Below, in pieces: positions 22,893 through 30,689 of a stretch of DNA of 32,063 nucleotides. This DNA comes from DASZBX01 sp035943635 (GTDB lineage: Bacteria > Actinomycetota > Actinomycetes > Streptomycetales > Catenulisporaceae), in the NCBI GenBank assembly GCA_035943635.1, contig DASZBX010000138.1, forward strand, positions 1 through 32,063. Direction: 5' to 3'. The notes beneath the pieces were generated by a model. That model ran no database searches. It was not told the origin of the DNA and worked only from the letters and a program-made list of their open reading frames with translations. Position 1 is the stretch's first letter; each line of letters opens with the position of its first letter. A program made the position numbers and the translations under genes.

Positions 22893-23464
22893 CAGGTGTC
22901 GCCGCGGATCCGGGCGTGCAGGTGCATGTCGTGCCAGCCGTCCGCGTGCAGGCAGGCGCTGCGTTTGGTCCCCTCGAACGCGAACCCGGCCTTCTGCGCG
23001 ACCCGGCAGGAGGCGGTGTTCAGCACGGAGTGCGCCAGTTCGAGCCGGTGCAGTCCGAGCACGTTCAGCGCCCATTCGCTGACCGCGGCGGCCGCCTGAA
23101 CCGCGGCCCCGCGGCCGCGTTCGGCCGCCGCGATCCAGTAGGCGACCTCGGCCAGGCCCTCCGCAGCGTCGATCGTGCGCAGGGCGACCCTTCCGATCAC
23201 CCGCGGCCCGGCGATCGCCCAGTGGGCCGACCGGCCGGCCCGCCAGGCCCGGTTGTACCCGGCGATCATCTCGGCGGCCTCGGCCCGGGTGTCCACGGTC
23301 CGCGCGTGCCACCGCCGGATCGCCGGGTCCGCGAACGCCGCCACGATCGCGTCCGCGTCGGCCTCGGTCCACGCCCGCAGCAGCAGGCCGCCGGCCTGGA
23401 GCACCGGCTGCTCGGTCGACCCCACGGTGCCGGGCGGCACGACCGGGGCGGTGTCCAGCGGCAT
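22892..23464 (-). CDS. GNAT acetyltransferase, RimJ/RimL type
   Basis: This 190-residue GNAT protein has LLLRAWTEADADAI near 27-40, the usual first strand-helix of RimJ/RimL-like N-acetyltransferases. The acetyl-CoA loop is ERGRGAA (115-121), and NTASCRVAQKAGFAFEGTKR (149-168) is the C-terminal block with the conserved Asn. The extra 20 residues at the N-terminus are Pro-rich. The ATG follows GAGGAG by 7 nt. On the minus strand a TATATT box (plus 23524-23529) lies about 60 bp upstream. The acceptor could be a protein N-terminus or a small amine; I cannot decide. Confidence 0.87.
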   Translation of the reverse strand: MPLDTAPVVPPGTVGSTEQPVLQAGGLLLRAWTEADADAIVAAFADPAIRRWHARTVDTRAEAAEMIAGYNRAWRAGRSAHWAIAGPRVIGRVALRTIDAAEGLAEVAYWIAAAERGRGAAVQAAAAVSEWALNVLGLHRLELAHSVLNTASCRVAQKAGFAFEGTKRSACLHADGWHDMHLHARIRGDT

Positions 23465-23654
23465 CGCGCCACTCCTCGGGTCGGTGATCGGCGCCGGGAC
23501 GGTCGCCCGGCGCCCCCGAGGTCAATATAAGCGCAGCCGCGCCACCCGCCAGGCCCGACCGCGCGGTTCGCCAGGTTCGCCCGCGTCGGCGCACGCGGAC
23601 GGCGCGCGGCGCCGGGATCTGAAATCGCCGGGACCACGCGCCGTCCGCCGCCGC

Positions 23655-24377
23655 CTACTTCAGCGCGGTCCGCACCTGCTTGGCGTCCGAGTCCGCCTGG
23701 CCGAGGTCCTTGCGGATCCCCTGCGCGGTGGTCCGCAGCGGCTTGACCTGGCCGGAGATCGCGGCCGCGTTCGCACCCGGCTGGATCGCCAGCACCGCGC
23801 TGACCTGGCCGTTCAGCGCCGACTGGGCGTTGCCGATCTGGGTCTGCATGTCGGCCAGTTCGGACTTCTCGGCCGAGGTACCGCCGCCGGTCTGCTTGGC
23901 CACGTTCGCCGACAGCACGCTGTACACGCCCTGCAGCTTGGTGATCACGGACGCCTCGGTGTCGAACGCGATGGTCAGGTGGGTCTTCGGCGCGACCAGC
24001 AGGTAGATCCGGTAGTCGTCGACCATCGTGACCTCGTCCGCGCGGACCGCCGCGACCGTGGTCTGCGCGGCCATCTTGGTGCTCAGGCCGTTCATCGCGG
24101 TCAGGTCCGTGCTCAGCAGGTTGCTCAGCGAGGTCTTGTCCGCGGAGGTCAGGTTCGTCGCGGCGGACACCGCCATCTGCAGGGCCTTGATCTCGGCGAT
24201 CCGGCCGTTGACCCGGGTCGCGGCCAGCGCCTGGACCGAGCTCAGGCCGGCCCCGCCCTTACCCGCGCCGGCGGTCGCGCCGGGCGTGGCCCCGGCGGCC
24301 ATGGCCGGGCCCGCCACCAGGCCGAGGGCGAGCGCGCTGCCGGCGGCGAGGGCGCTGATTCGCGGGAGTTGCTTCAT
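23655..24377 (-). CDS. Secreted helical protein of unknown function
   Basis: This 240-residue exported protein has a clear signal peptide, with a hydrophobic stretch at about 9-23 and an AMA cleavage site at 27. The mature part opens with a Gly/Ala-rich segment (28-45). It continues as long amphipathic helices (50-125, 138-160, 168-195, 205-240) separated by a short beta-like region DDYRIYLLVAPKTHLTIAFDT. There are no cysteines. I know of no named function; such proteins occur next to small lipoproteins in actinomycetes, but the exact family is not recognised. The ATG at 24377 is preceded by AGGAGAAG. It follows the lipoprotein gene by 31 nt and is almost certainly in its operon. Confidence 0.85.
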   Translation of the reverse strand: MKQLPRISALAAGSALALGLVAGPAMAAGATPGATAGAGKGGAGLSSVQALAATRVNGRIAEIKALQMAVSAATNLTSADKTSLSNLLSTDLTAMNGLSTKMAAQTTVAAVRADEVTMVDDYRIYLLVAPKTHLTIAFDTEASVITKLQGVYSVLSANVAKQTGGGTSAEKSELADMQTQIGNAQSALNGQVSAVLAIQPGANAAAISGQVKPLRTTAQGIRKDLGQADSDAKQVRTALK

Positions 24378-24408
24378 GGTCGAACTTCTCCTCATGACTG
24401 TGAACTCT

Positions 24409-24720
24409 TCAGTTTCCGTCGCTGTCCGCCGGCGACTGGTTCGCCTTGGCGTCCTCGGTGTCCAGACCGCTCAGCTGGGAGTCGATCTGGTTCAGGCTCT
24501 GGTCGATCTGCGCCGTACCGGTGCCGGCCGGAGCCGGGGCCGCGCCCTGTCCCCCGCCGCCCTGGGCCGCACTGGCCGGCGAGGCGGTGCTGCCGGCAAC
24601 CGGGCCCGAGCCGGCGGACCCGTCCGCCTGCCGGTGCCCCGCACCGCAACCGGTCAGGGCGAGGGCGCAGAGCAACGCACCCGCCGCGGCGGCGGTGATC
24701 GACGCCACTGATCTCTTCAC
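24409..24720 (-). CDS. Small lipoprotein of unknown function (103 aa)
   Basis: This 103-residue protein has a type II signal peptide, KRSVASITAAAAGALLC, followed by the lipobox LTGC with Cys25 as the lipidated residue, so it should be anchored to the outer face of the membrane. The mature part is a Gly/Ala/Ser-rich spacer (26-70) and a short helical C-terminus with a regular I/L pattern (QIDQSLNQIDSQLSGLD). The GTG start lies 5 nt after GGAGG. It is the first gene of a pair with the secreted helical protein downstream. Both helical parts could interact, which is inference. A TTAA direct-repeat site lies about 150 bp upstream. Confidence 0.85.
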   Translation of the reverse strand: MKRSVASITAAAAGALLCALALTGCGAGHRQADGSAGSGPVAGSTASPASAAQGGGGQGAAPAPAGTGTAQIDQSLNQIDSQLSGLDTEDAKANQSPADSDGN

Positions 24721-25001
24721 GCTTTCCTCCACTACTGGTCGCCCCTGCATCTCCGTGTCGCAGTGGTTCGACTCTCCCAGCGGGCCGGTAAGCCGCCGGT
24801 AAATAAGCGCGGGGTAGGGCTTTTCCGGGCACGCCGAACGCCCGGACGCGCGGGCGCGGCCGGTGGTTAAAGCCGGATTAAGCAGTGTTAAGGGGTCCCG
24901 CAGGCTGTGTGCGGATACGTAAAAATCTGCCCATGAAGTGATCTGATGGAAAGCACAGGCGGCCGTGTCCGCCCCGCGCCGGGGCCGCACCGACCCGTCG
25001 G
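24721..25001. other. Intergenic region upstream of the lipoprotein operon
   Basis: About 280 bases between the lipoprotein gene and the convergently transcribed end of the stalk protein gene, both on the minus strand. It contains the TTAA direct repeats and AT-rich patches (GTAAATAAG near 24798, GTAAAAATC near 24920). I see no further gene and no clear terminator for the stalk protein. Confidence 0.45.
24867..24891. promoter_or_regulatory. Direct-repeat TTAA array, candidate OmpR-type binding site
   Basis: Three TTAA cores at 24867, 24878 and 24888 are each followed by A/G (TTAAAG, TTAAG, TTAAG), with centre spacings of 11 and 10 bp. Half-sites on one face of the helix are the hallmark of OmpR/PhoB-family binding sites. 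The array stands in an otherwise GC-rich region, about 150 bp upstream of the lipoprotein start and 0.8 kb from the gene of an OmpR-family regulator. Confidence 0.5.
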
Positions 25002-25613
25002 TCAGGTACCGGTCTGCGACCAGTTCGGGCCGACCTCGGTCCACTGGGGGGAGAATCCGTTCCAGGTGATGAAGAGCGAGTACACGATGGCAGCGTCGGA
25101 AGAGTCGGTGAAGTCGACCCGCAGCCACTCCTGCCCGGTCTCGATCCAGTCCTTCATCTCGTACCCGGAACTCGGGGTGGCCGAGACGAAGCTCACACTG
25201 TTCCCGTCGAACTGGGCCACCGCGACCCCGCCGACCATGCTGAACCGGCGCAGCTGGCCGCTGCCGGACGGTCCGGTCGTCCCCGACGTGCCGGAACCGG
25301 CCGTCGGCGGCGCCGTCGTGGCCGGGGCCGTGGTGTGCCCGGCGGTCGGCGTCGCGCTCGGGGTGACCGGCGGCGGCGTGGTCGCGATGGGCCGCGCGGT
25401 CGGTGTGCCGGACCCGCCCGCGCTCGCCCCGCCGTCCACCACGGCCCCCTCGGAGCCGCTGGCGTCGACCGGCGTGAGCAGCTGCGGAGCCACCACGGCC
25501 TGCGCTCCGACCACCGAGTCGATGCCGAACCAGGCCACCGTCACCGCGCTCGCGGTCACGGCCAGCCACACGGCCAGCTTGATCGGTGCGCCGACCCGAG
25601 AAGAAGTGGCCAC
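25002..25613 (-). CDS. Membrane-anchored protein with Thr/Pro stalk
   Basis: This 203-residue protein has a single N-terminal transmembrane segment (about 11-30), then an extracytoplasmic low-complexity stalk rich in Thr, Pro, Ser and Gly (about 50-118). A compact C-terminal domain follows (119-203), with the pattern RFSMVGGVAVAQFDGNSVSFVSATPSSGYEM and onward to WTEVGPNW. I recall comparable small domains, described by a GG-V-V-F-G-V-LVSATP-GY pattern, beside OmpR-type two-component genes in streptomycetes, but no function is established. The GTG start has AGAGGGA 4 nt upstream. Only 40 bp separate it from the divergent response regulator, so the two share a promoter region. It may be a sensor accessory or a target of the system; both are inference. 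Confidence 0.8.
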   Translation of the reverse strand: MATSSRVGAPIKLAVWLAVTASAVTVAWFGIDSVVGAQAVVAPQLLTPVDASGSEGAVVDGGASAGGSGTPTARPIATTPPPVTPSATPTAGHTTAPATTAPPTAGSGTSGTTGPSGSGQLRRFSMVGGVAVAQFDGNSVSFVSATPSSGYEMKDWIETGQEWLRVDFTDSSDAAIVYSLFITWNGFSPQWTEVGPNWSQTGT

Positions 25614-25653
25614 CTGTTCCCTCTCTCCCGCGAATCTAATATGTTCACAGCTT
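25614..25653. promoter_or_regulatory. Compact divergent promoter region
   Basis: These 40 bp separate two divergent start codons and are markedly AT-richer than the flanks. TAATAT (near 25638) on the plus strand is a possible -10 box 11 nt from the regulator's ATG, and TAGATT on the minus strand serves the other direction. The two promoters must overlap. Confidence 0.45.
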
Positions 25654-26334
25654 ATGGCGAACGTACTGCTAGTCGAAGACGATCCGGAAGTCAGATCAGC
25701 CGTCATCCGACAGTTGACCGTCTTCGGGCACGCGGTGCGCAGCGCCGGCACCGCCCTGTCCGCGCTGCGCGAGGCGAACCGCGACCCCGGCGACATCATC
25801 GTGCTCGACCTGGGCCTGCCCGACCTGGACGGCTCCGAGACACTCAAGATGCTGCGCGCCATCACCCAGGTCCCGGTGATCATCGCCACCGCCCGGGACG
25901 ATGAAGCCGAGATCATCCGGCTGCTGAACGCCGGCGCCGACGACTACCTGATCAAGCCGTTCTCCGGCGCGCACCTGGCCGCCCGGATCACCGCGCTGCT
26001 GCGCCGGGCCGGGGCCGACCAGCCGCCGGCCGCGCTGCGGGTGGGCGGCCTGGTGATCGACCCGCGCCGGCGCGAGGCGCACCTGGACGGCCGGGCCCTG
26101 GACCTGAGCCGGCGCGAGTTCGACCTGCTGGCCTACCTGGCCGCCCGCCCGGGCGAGGTGGTCACCCGGCGCGAGCTGCTGACCCAGGTCTGGCAGCTGC
26201 CCTACGGCGACGACCAGACCATCGACGTGCACCTGTCCTGGCTGCGCCGCAAGCTCGGCGAACGCGCCAGCGCCCCGCGCTACCTGCACACCGTGCGGGG
26301 CGTCGGGGTGCGCCTGTCGGAACCACGACCATGA
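25654..26334 (+). CDS. OmpR/PhoB-family response regulator
   Basis: This 226-residue DNA-binding regulator has a receiver domain (1-115) with the acidic pair D9/D10, phospho-acceptor D52, T79 and K101 (LIKPF). A winged-helix domain (about 130-222) follows, with LSRREFDLLAYLAARPGEVVTRRELL, a transactivation loop and the recognition helix TIDVHLSWLRRKLG. The frame is open far upstream, but the ATG at 25654 gives the exact domain start (MANVLLVEDD). Its stop overlaps the kinase start (ATGA), so the pair is translationally coupled. Probable targets are the local membrane and lipoprotein genes. Confidence 0.95.
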   Translation: MANVLLVEDDPEVRSAVIRQLTVFGHAVRSAGTALSALREANRDPGDIIVLDLGLPDLDGSETLKMLRAITQVPVIIATARDDEAEIIRLLNAGADDYLIKPFSGAHLAARITALLRRAGADQPPAALRVGGLVIDPRRREAHLDGRALDLSRREFDLLAYLAARPGEVVTRRELLTQVWQLPYGDDQTIDVHLSWLRRKLGERASAPRYLHTVRGVGVRLSEPRP

Positions 26335-27707
26335 GATGGGCGCTGGTCAAAGTCGCCCTGGCCGTCACCAGCATGGTGACCCTGGCCTTCCTGATCCCGC
26401 TGGCCGTGGTGGTCGACCGGATCGCCGACGAGCGCGCGCTCAACGCCGCGCAGAGCCGGATCTCCGCGATCGAGCCGCTGCTCGCGCTGACCACCGACCA
26501 CACCCCGCTCGAACGCGCCCTGGCCACCCTGCCCGGGCCGCAGAACGTGGCCGTGCTGCTGCCGGACGGCACCGTGGTCGGGGTGGACCACGCCACCACC
26601 ACCCAGCTGATCGCGGCCGACGCGAACGGCGCCGCGGTGACCCTGGGCGTGCCCGGCGGCAGCGAGGTGCTCCAGCCCGAACTGGTCGGCGGCGGCCAGC
26701 ACACCCTGATCGCGGTCTACGTGGACGCGGCCGAGTCCCGGCGCGGGGTGCTCAACGCCTGGCTGATCCTCGGCGGCGTGGCGCTGACCCTGATCGCCGG
26801 CTCCATCCTGCTGGCCGACCAGCTCGGCGCCCGGCTGGTCAAGGCCACCCGGCACCTGGCCGACGCCTCCCGCCAGCTGGGCGAGGGCGACGTCGGCGTG
26901 CGGATCACCACCCAGGGGCCGTACGAACTGCTCGAGGTCGGCCAGGCCTTCAACACGATGGCCGACCGGATCGTGCACCTGCTGGCCACCGAACGCGAAC
27001 TGGTCGCCGACCTCTCGCACCGGCTGCGCACCCCGCTGACCGCGCTGCGGCTGAACGCGGCCGCCCTGGACGAGACCCCCGCCGCCGACGCCACCCGGGA
27101 CGCGATCACCAAGCTGGAGCAGGAGGTCGACGCGATCATCCGCAGCGCCCGGCAGGGCGCCTCGCAGGGCGGTTCGTGCGACCTGGCCACCGTGGTCACC
27201 GAGCGGATGGCCTTCTGGTCCGCCCTGGCCGAGGACCAGGAACGCCCCTGGCAGCTGAACGGCGCCTCCGGCCCGGCCCCGGTCGGCGTGCCCGCGCCGG
27301 AACTGGCCGCGGCCCTGGACGCGGTCCTGGGCAACGTGTTCCGGCACACCCCGGAGGGCACCGCGTTCCAGGTCACCGTGCACACCGCCGCCGAGACCAG
27401 CACGGTCCTGGTCGACGACTCGGGCCCCGGCCTGGCCGAACCCGACACCGCCCTGCAGCGCGGCGCCGGATCCGGCGGGATCGGCTCGACCGGGCTGGGC
27501 CTGGACATCGTCAAGAAACTGGCCGAACGCGCCGGCGGACGCCTGGCCATCGACGCCTCCCCGCTCGGCGGCGCGCAGGTGCACTTCAGCCTGCCGCTGC
27601 TGACCTCGATCCGCCGCACCTCCTTCCCGGCCGACCGCCGCTCGCACCGCCAGCTGTTCGGCACCCGCCGGGTCCAGCACGCCCAGGCCGGCTCGCGCCG
27701 GCACTGA
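26331..27707 (+). CDS. Sensor histidine kinase partner of the OmpR regulator
   Basis: This 458-residue membrane kinase has TM1 (about 8-28), an extracytoplasmic sensor loop of about 110 residues without cysteines, and TM2 (about 142-163). HAMP (164-216) and HisKA with the phosphorylated H230 in DLSHRLRTPLTALRL follow. The ATPase domain has N335 in GNVFRH, DDSGPGL (362-368) and GSTGLGL (385-391). The residue after the catalytic His is Arg instead of the usual Glu, a variant common in actinomycete kinases. About 50 basic residues follow the ATPase domain. It overlaps the regulator gene by 4 nt and converges on the second two-component system with 14 nt between stops. Confidence 0.94.
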   Translation: MRWALVKVALAVTSMVTLAFLIPLAVVVDRIADERALNAAQSRISAIEPLLALTTDHTPLERALATLPGPQNVAVLLPDGTVVGVDHATTTQLIAADANGAAVTLGVPGGSEVLQPELVGGGQHTLIAVYVDAAESRRGVLNAWLILGGVALTLIAGSILLADQLGARLVKATRHLADASRQLGEGDVGVRITTQGPYELLEVGQAFNTMADRIVHLLATERELVADLSHRLRTPLTALRLNAAALDETPAADATRDAITKLEQEVDAIIRSARQGASQGGSCDLATVVTERMAFWSALAEDQERPWQLNGASGPAPVGVPAPELAAALDAVLGNVFRHTPEGTAFQVTVHTAAETSTVLVDDSGPGLAEPDTALQRGAGSGGIGSTGLGLDIVKKLAERAGGRLAIDASPLGGAQVHFSLPLLTSIRRTSFPADRRSHRQLFGTRRVQHAQAGSRRH

Positions 27708-27727
27708 CTCACATCCATGACTCACAT
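27705..27727. repeat. 10-bp direct repeat holding two convergent stop codons
   Basis: TGACTCACAT occurs at 27705-27714 and 27718-27727, 3 bp apart. The first copy contains the TGA of the plus-strand kinase and the second the stop of the minus-strand regulator. No hairpin terminator is seen between the genes. Confidence 0.5.
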
Positions 27728-28366
27728 GCCGAGGTAGCGCAGGACCGCCAGCACCCGCCGGTGGTCCGCGGAGGACACCGGCAGCGTCAGCTTGGTGAAG
27801 ATGTTCGCCACGTGCTTCTCCACCGACCGCTCGGTCACGAACAGGTCCCCGGCGATCGCCGAGTTCGACCGCCCCTGCGCCATCAGGCCCAGCACCTCCT
27901 GCTCGCGCGGGCTGAGCGACTCCAGCGCGGCCCGGCCCCGGTTCGCGCCCATCAGCTGGCCGACCACCTCCGGGTCCAGCGCTGTCCCGCCGGCCGCGAC
28001 CCGGTTCAGGGCGTCGATGAAGTCCTTCACGTCCAGCACCCGCTCCTTGAGCAGGTACCCGACCCCGGCCGGGTTCCCGGCCAGCAGCCGGCTGGCGTAC
28101 TGGGTCTCGACCCACTGGGAGAAGATCAGGATCCGCAGGTCCGGATCGGCCGCCCGCAGCTCGATCGCGGCGCGCAGGCCCTCGTCGGTGTGCGTGGGCG
28201 GCATCCGGATGTCGCAGATCACGATGTCCGGCCGGTGCTCGTGCACGGCGGCGATCATCGCCTGCGCGTCCCCGATCGCCGCCACGACCTGGTGCCCCTC
28301 GTCCTCCAGCAGCTGTACCAGGCCGACCCGCAGAATCACGGCGTCCTCGGCTATCACGATGCGCAT
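27722..28366 (-). CDS. NarL/LuxR-family response regulator
   Basis: This 214-residue regulator has a receiver domain with E7/D8, phospho-acceptor D52 (ICDIRMPP), S83 and K107 (YLLKERV). A C-terminal LuxR-type helix-turn-helix spans about 150-207 (LSPREQEVLGLMAQGRSNSAIAGDLFVTERSVEKHVANIFTKL-like order). It is the last gene of the ABC-kinase-regulator operon. The ATG is 10 nt after the kinase stop, and its GAGAGG ribosome binding site overlaps the end of the kinase gene. It should be phosphorylated by the kinase at 28377-29696. Likely targets include the ABC transporter in the same operon. Confidence 0.94.
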   Translation of the reverse strand: MRIVIAEDAVILRVGLVQLLEDEGHQVVAAIGDAQAMIAAVHEHRPDIVICDIRMPPTHTDEGLRAAIELRAADPDLRILIFSQWVETQYASRLLAGNPAGVGYLLKERVLDVKDFIDALNRVAAGGTALDPEVVGQLMGANRGRAALESLSPREQEVLGLMAQGRSNSAIAGDLFVTERSVEKHVANIFTKLTLPVSSADHRRVLAVLRYLGM

Positions 28367-28376
28367 GGTGTGCGGT

Positions 28377-29696
28377 TCACCTCTCGGCTTTCGAATCGGC
28401 TTTCGAATCGGCGGGCGGGCTCAGCGGCAGGTCGATCGTGATCATGGTGGGTCCGCCGCCGGGGCTGCTCGCGGTCAGCGTGCCGTCGAGCGTGCGCACC
28501 CGCTCGGCCAGGCCGCGCAGGCCGCTGCCGGTCCCGGTCAGGGTGGCCCCGCCGACCCCGTCGTCGGCGACCGTCAGCCGCAGCGTGGCCCCGTCCGAGG
28601 CCAGGCCGATCGAGGCCTGCTCGGCGTGGCTGTGCTTGCCCGCGTTGGCCAGCAGCTCGGCGGCGGCGAAGTAGATCATCGTCTCGGTGGACGCGTTCGG
28701 CCGGTCGCCCAGGTCCACCCGGACCGTGGTCGGGATCTGGGACCGCGCGGCCAGCGTGGTCAGCGCGGCCTCCAGCCCGGCGTCCAGCGCGGGCGGATGG
28801 ATCCCGCGGACCAGCTCGCGCAGCTCGACCACGATCTCCTTGACCTCCGCCCGCGCCTCGCGCAGCAGGGCCTTGGCCTGCTCCGGATCGCCCCGGTCCA
28901 GCCGGCCCTCGGCCCGCCCGAGCCGCATGCCGAGCGCGACCAGGCGCACCTGCGCGCCGTCGTGCAGGTCCCGTTCGATCCGCCGCAGGGTCATCGCGGC
29001 CTCGTTGATCGCGTTGCTGCGGGTCCGTTCCAGCTCCACGATCCGCAGCGAACTCTCCGTCGGCCCGAGCAGGCGCACCATCAGCCACCGGTCCAGCACC
29101 AGCGGCCCCCGGACCACCCACGGCGCCGCGACCACGACCAGCACGCCGACGCAGGTGACGAGCAGTGCGCGCGGAATCGTGTCGAAGTAGAAGTCCCCGA
29201 TCGACAGCCCGCTGACCATCCGCCCGTCCACCAGATGCGGCGTGGGCGACTCCAGCTTCCAGATCACCGGGTAGAACACGAGGACGAGCCCCTCGATCCA
29301 GAACGCTAAGGCCACCAGGGCCTGCACCGTGCCGAGCACGAACCGCACCGCGAAGTAACCCACCGCCCGCCAGGCGATCGGATCGGCCAGGAAGTAGACC
29401 AGGAACCCGAGCAGCCCCCGCTGCCGCGGCGCCCGGACCGGCCGCACGATCGGCAGCTTCAGCAGGACGCGGGCGAGGAACCGGTAGAGGTCGGCGAACT
29501 TGCGGTCGACCGACAGGAAGATCGGCAGCAGTGGAACGATGATCACGACCATCGACAGGATGCCCAACCCGATGGTCGCGATGACCAGGGCCAAGCCCAG
29601 GTAGGCCATCGGCAGGCTCAGGATCGAGTAGCCCAGTTCGCGTGAAGCGCGCGCCGAGAGGGGCTCCCGCAGCGCGCGCTTGATGGTCACGTTCAT
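28377..29696 (-). CDS. NarL-type sensor histidine kinase
   Basis: This 439-residue kinase has four or more hydrophobic segments (about 25-60, 95-145, 176-200) forming the membrane sensor region common in actinomycete kinases paired with LuxR-type regulators. It also has the linker GPTESSLRIVELERTRSNAINEA, the HisKA_3 box RRIERDLHDGAQVRL with H245, and an ATPase domain with AAAELLANAGKHS, VADDGVGG and GTGSGLRGLAERV. The C-terminus carries a perfect 12-bp DNA tandem duplication giving ADSK-ADSK. The start lacks a clear ribosome binding site. It lies 49 nt after the permease gene and 10 nt before its cognate regulator. Confidence 0.93.
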   Translation of the reverse strand: MNVTIKRALREPLSARASRELGYSILSLPMAYLGLALVIATIGLGILSMVVIIVPLLPIFLSVDRKFADLYRFLARVLLKLPIVRPVRAPRQRGLLGFLVYFLADPIAWRAVGYFAVRFVLGTVQALVALAFWIEGLVLVFYPVIWKLESPTPHLVDGRMVSGLSIGDFYFDTIPRALLVTCVGVLVVVAAPWVVRGPLVLDRWLMVRLLGPTESSLRIVELERTRSNAINEAAMTLRRIERDLHDGAQVRLVALGMRLGRAEGRLDRGDPEQAKALLREARAEVKEIVVELRELVRGIHPPALDAGLEAALTTLAARSQIPTTVRVDLGDRPNASTETMIYFAAAELLANAGKHSHAEQASIGLASDGATLRLTVADDGVGGATLTGTGSGLRGLAERVRTLDGTLTASSPGGGPTMITIDLPLSPPADSKADSKAER

Positions 29697-29745
29697 AGTC
29701 TGGCGTATCCGGGTGCTTCTGCCGGGGCCGGCGGCGCTGTCGTGT

Positions 29746-30576
29746 TCACACGTCCCGCCGCTTGATCGAGACCCAGGCCGCCCCGAGCAGCACCACGGCC
29801 CAGCCGAGCAAGCAGCAGAACCCCTGCAGCGGCGTCAACGATCCGACCTCGGTCGGCCCGGTGCCCATGATCACGTCGGTGTTGGACGGGAACGCGTCGG
29901 CCAAGTGCTTGCCCAGCATCCCGGGAATCAGGCTGATCAGGCCCGGGACGACGAATTGCAGCGCCAGCACGATGCTGATCCCGGCCGCCGGGTGCCGCAC
30001 GAGCGTGCCGATCGCGAGTGAGATCAGGCCCATCAGCGCCATGAAGACTCCGAAGGCGAGGACGGCCCGGATGGTGCTGAGGTCGGTGATGGAGGTCGAG
30101 GCGTGCTTGCTGGTGATGGCCGATCCGATGAAGAAGGAGGGCAGCGCGACGAGCTCGGCCAGGATGAAGACCAGCGCGCCGAATGCGGCTGCCTTTGCCG
30201 CGAGTACGGGTGTGCGGCGCGGTGCGGCGAGCATAGACGCTCGGATCATTCCGGTGGAGTATTCCGATGCCATGAGCAGTACGCCGAGCACGCAGACTGC
30301 CACCTGGCCGAACTGCGCACCCGGTTGGAGGATCAGGCCGATCGTGTTGTCTTTGAACTGGGCCTGGGTGGCGGCGTCGAGGGTGGCGAACTTGGCCGTG
30401 TAGACGGAGGTTGCTGCGATGTTCAGGCCGAGCGCGACTATCACCATGGTGAGGAGGGACCAGGTGGTTGAGCGGAGGGTTCTGATTTTGGTCCACTCGC
30501 TGCGGAGCAGGTCGGCGAAGCGGGGGTCGTGGGAGGGGGCGGAGGTGGTTGGGCGGGGCAGGGTTGCTGTGGTCAT
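29746..30576 (-). CDS. ABC transporter permease (ABC-2 type)
   Basis: This 276-residue membrane subunit has a cytoplasmic N-terminus containing LLRSEWTKIRTLRSTTWSLL (about 23-42), the typical opening of ABC-2 permeases beside antibiotic-type ATPases, followed by six hydrophobic segments. ASEYSTGMIRASMLAAPRR (about 104-122) is the family's conserved cytoplasmic loop. An ATG at 30576 with AAGGA 9 nt upstream is preferred over the longer frame. It pairs with the ATPase encoded 113 bp upstream. The complex probably exports a lipophilic drug or peptide; the substrate is not known. Confidence 0.92.
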   Translation of the reverse strand: MTTATLPRPTTSAPSHDPRFADLLRSEWTKIRTLRSTTWSLLTMVIVALGLNIAATSVYTAKFATLDAATQAQFKDNTIGLILQPGAQFGQVAVCVLGVLLMASEYSTGMIRASMLAAPRRTPVLAAKAAAFGALVFILAELVALPSFFIGSAITSKHASTSITDLSTIRAVLAFGVFMALMGLISLAIGTLVRHPAAGISIVLALQFVVPGLISLIPGMLGKHLADAFPSNTDVIMGTGPTEVGSLTPLQGFCCLLGWAVVLLGAAWVSIKRRDV

Positions 30577-30689
30577 TGTCTTATTCCTTGGGGGGTGTGG
30601 GTGGGGGGGCATGGGTTGTGGCTCGTGTTGCGGAGTTGCGGAGTTGCGGGGCGGGATGGGGCGGGGCTTGCTGCGGGGATACCGCGGTG
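30577..30689. other. G-rich spacer between ABC subunits
   Basis: This 113-bp stretch separates the ATPase and permease genes. On the plus strand it contains four G runs (30590-30615: six, three, seven and three G) able to form a G-quadruplex on the template strand. No terminator is evident, so the operon probably reads through. Confidence 0.4.

Noticed and set aside
24946..26334. A 462-residue version of the OmpR response regulator
   Set aside because: The upstream part is antisense to the stalk protein gene; the receiver domain begins exactly at the ATG at 25654.
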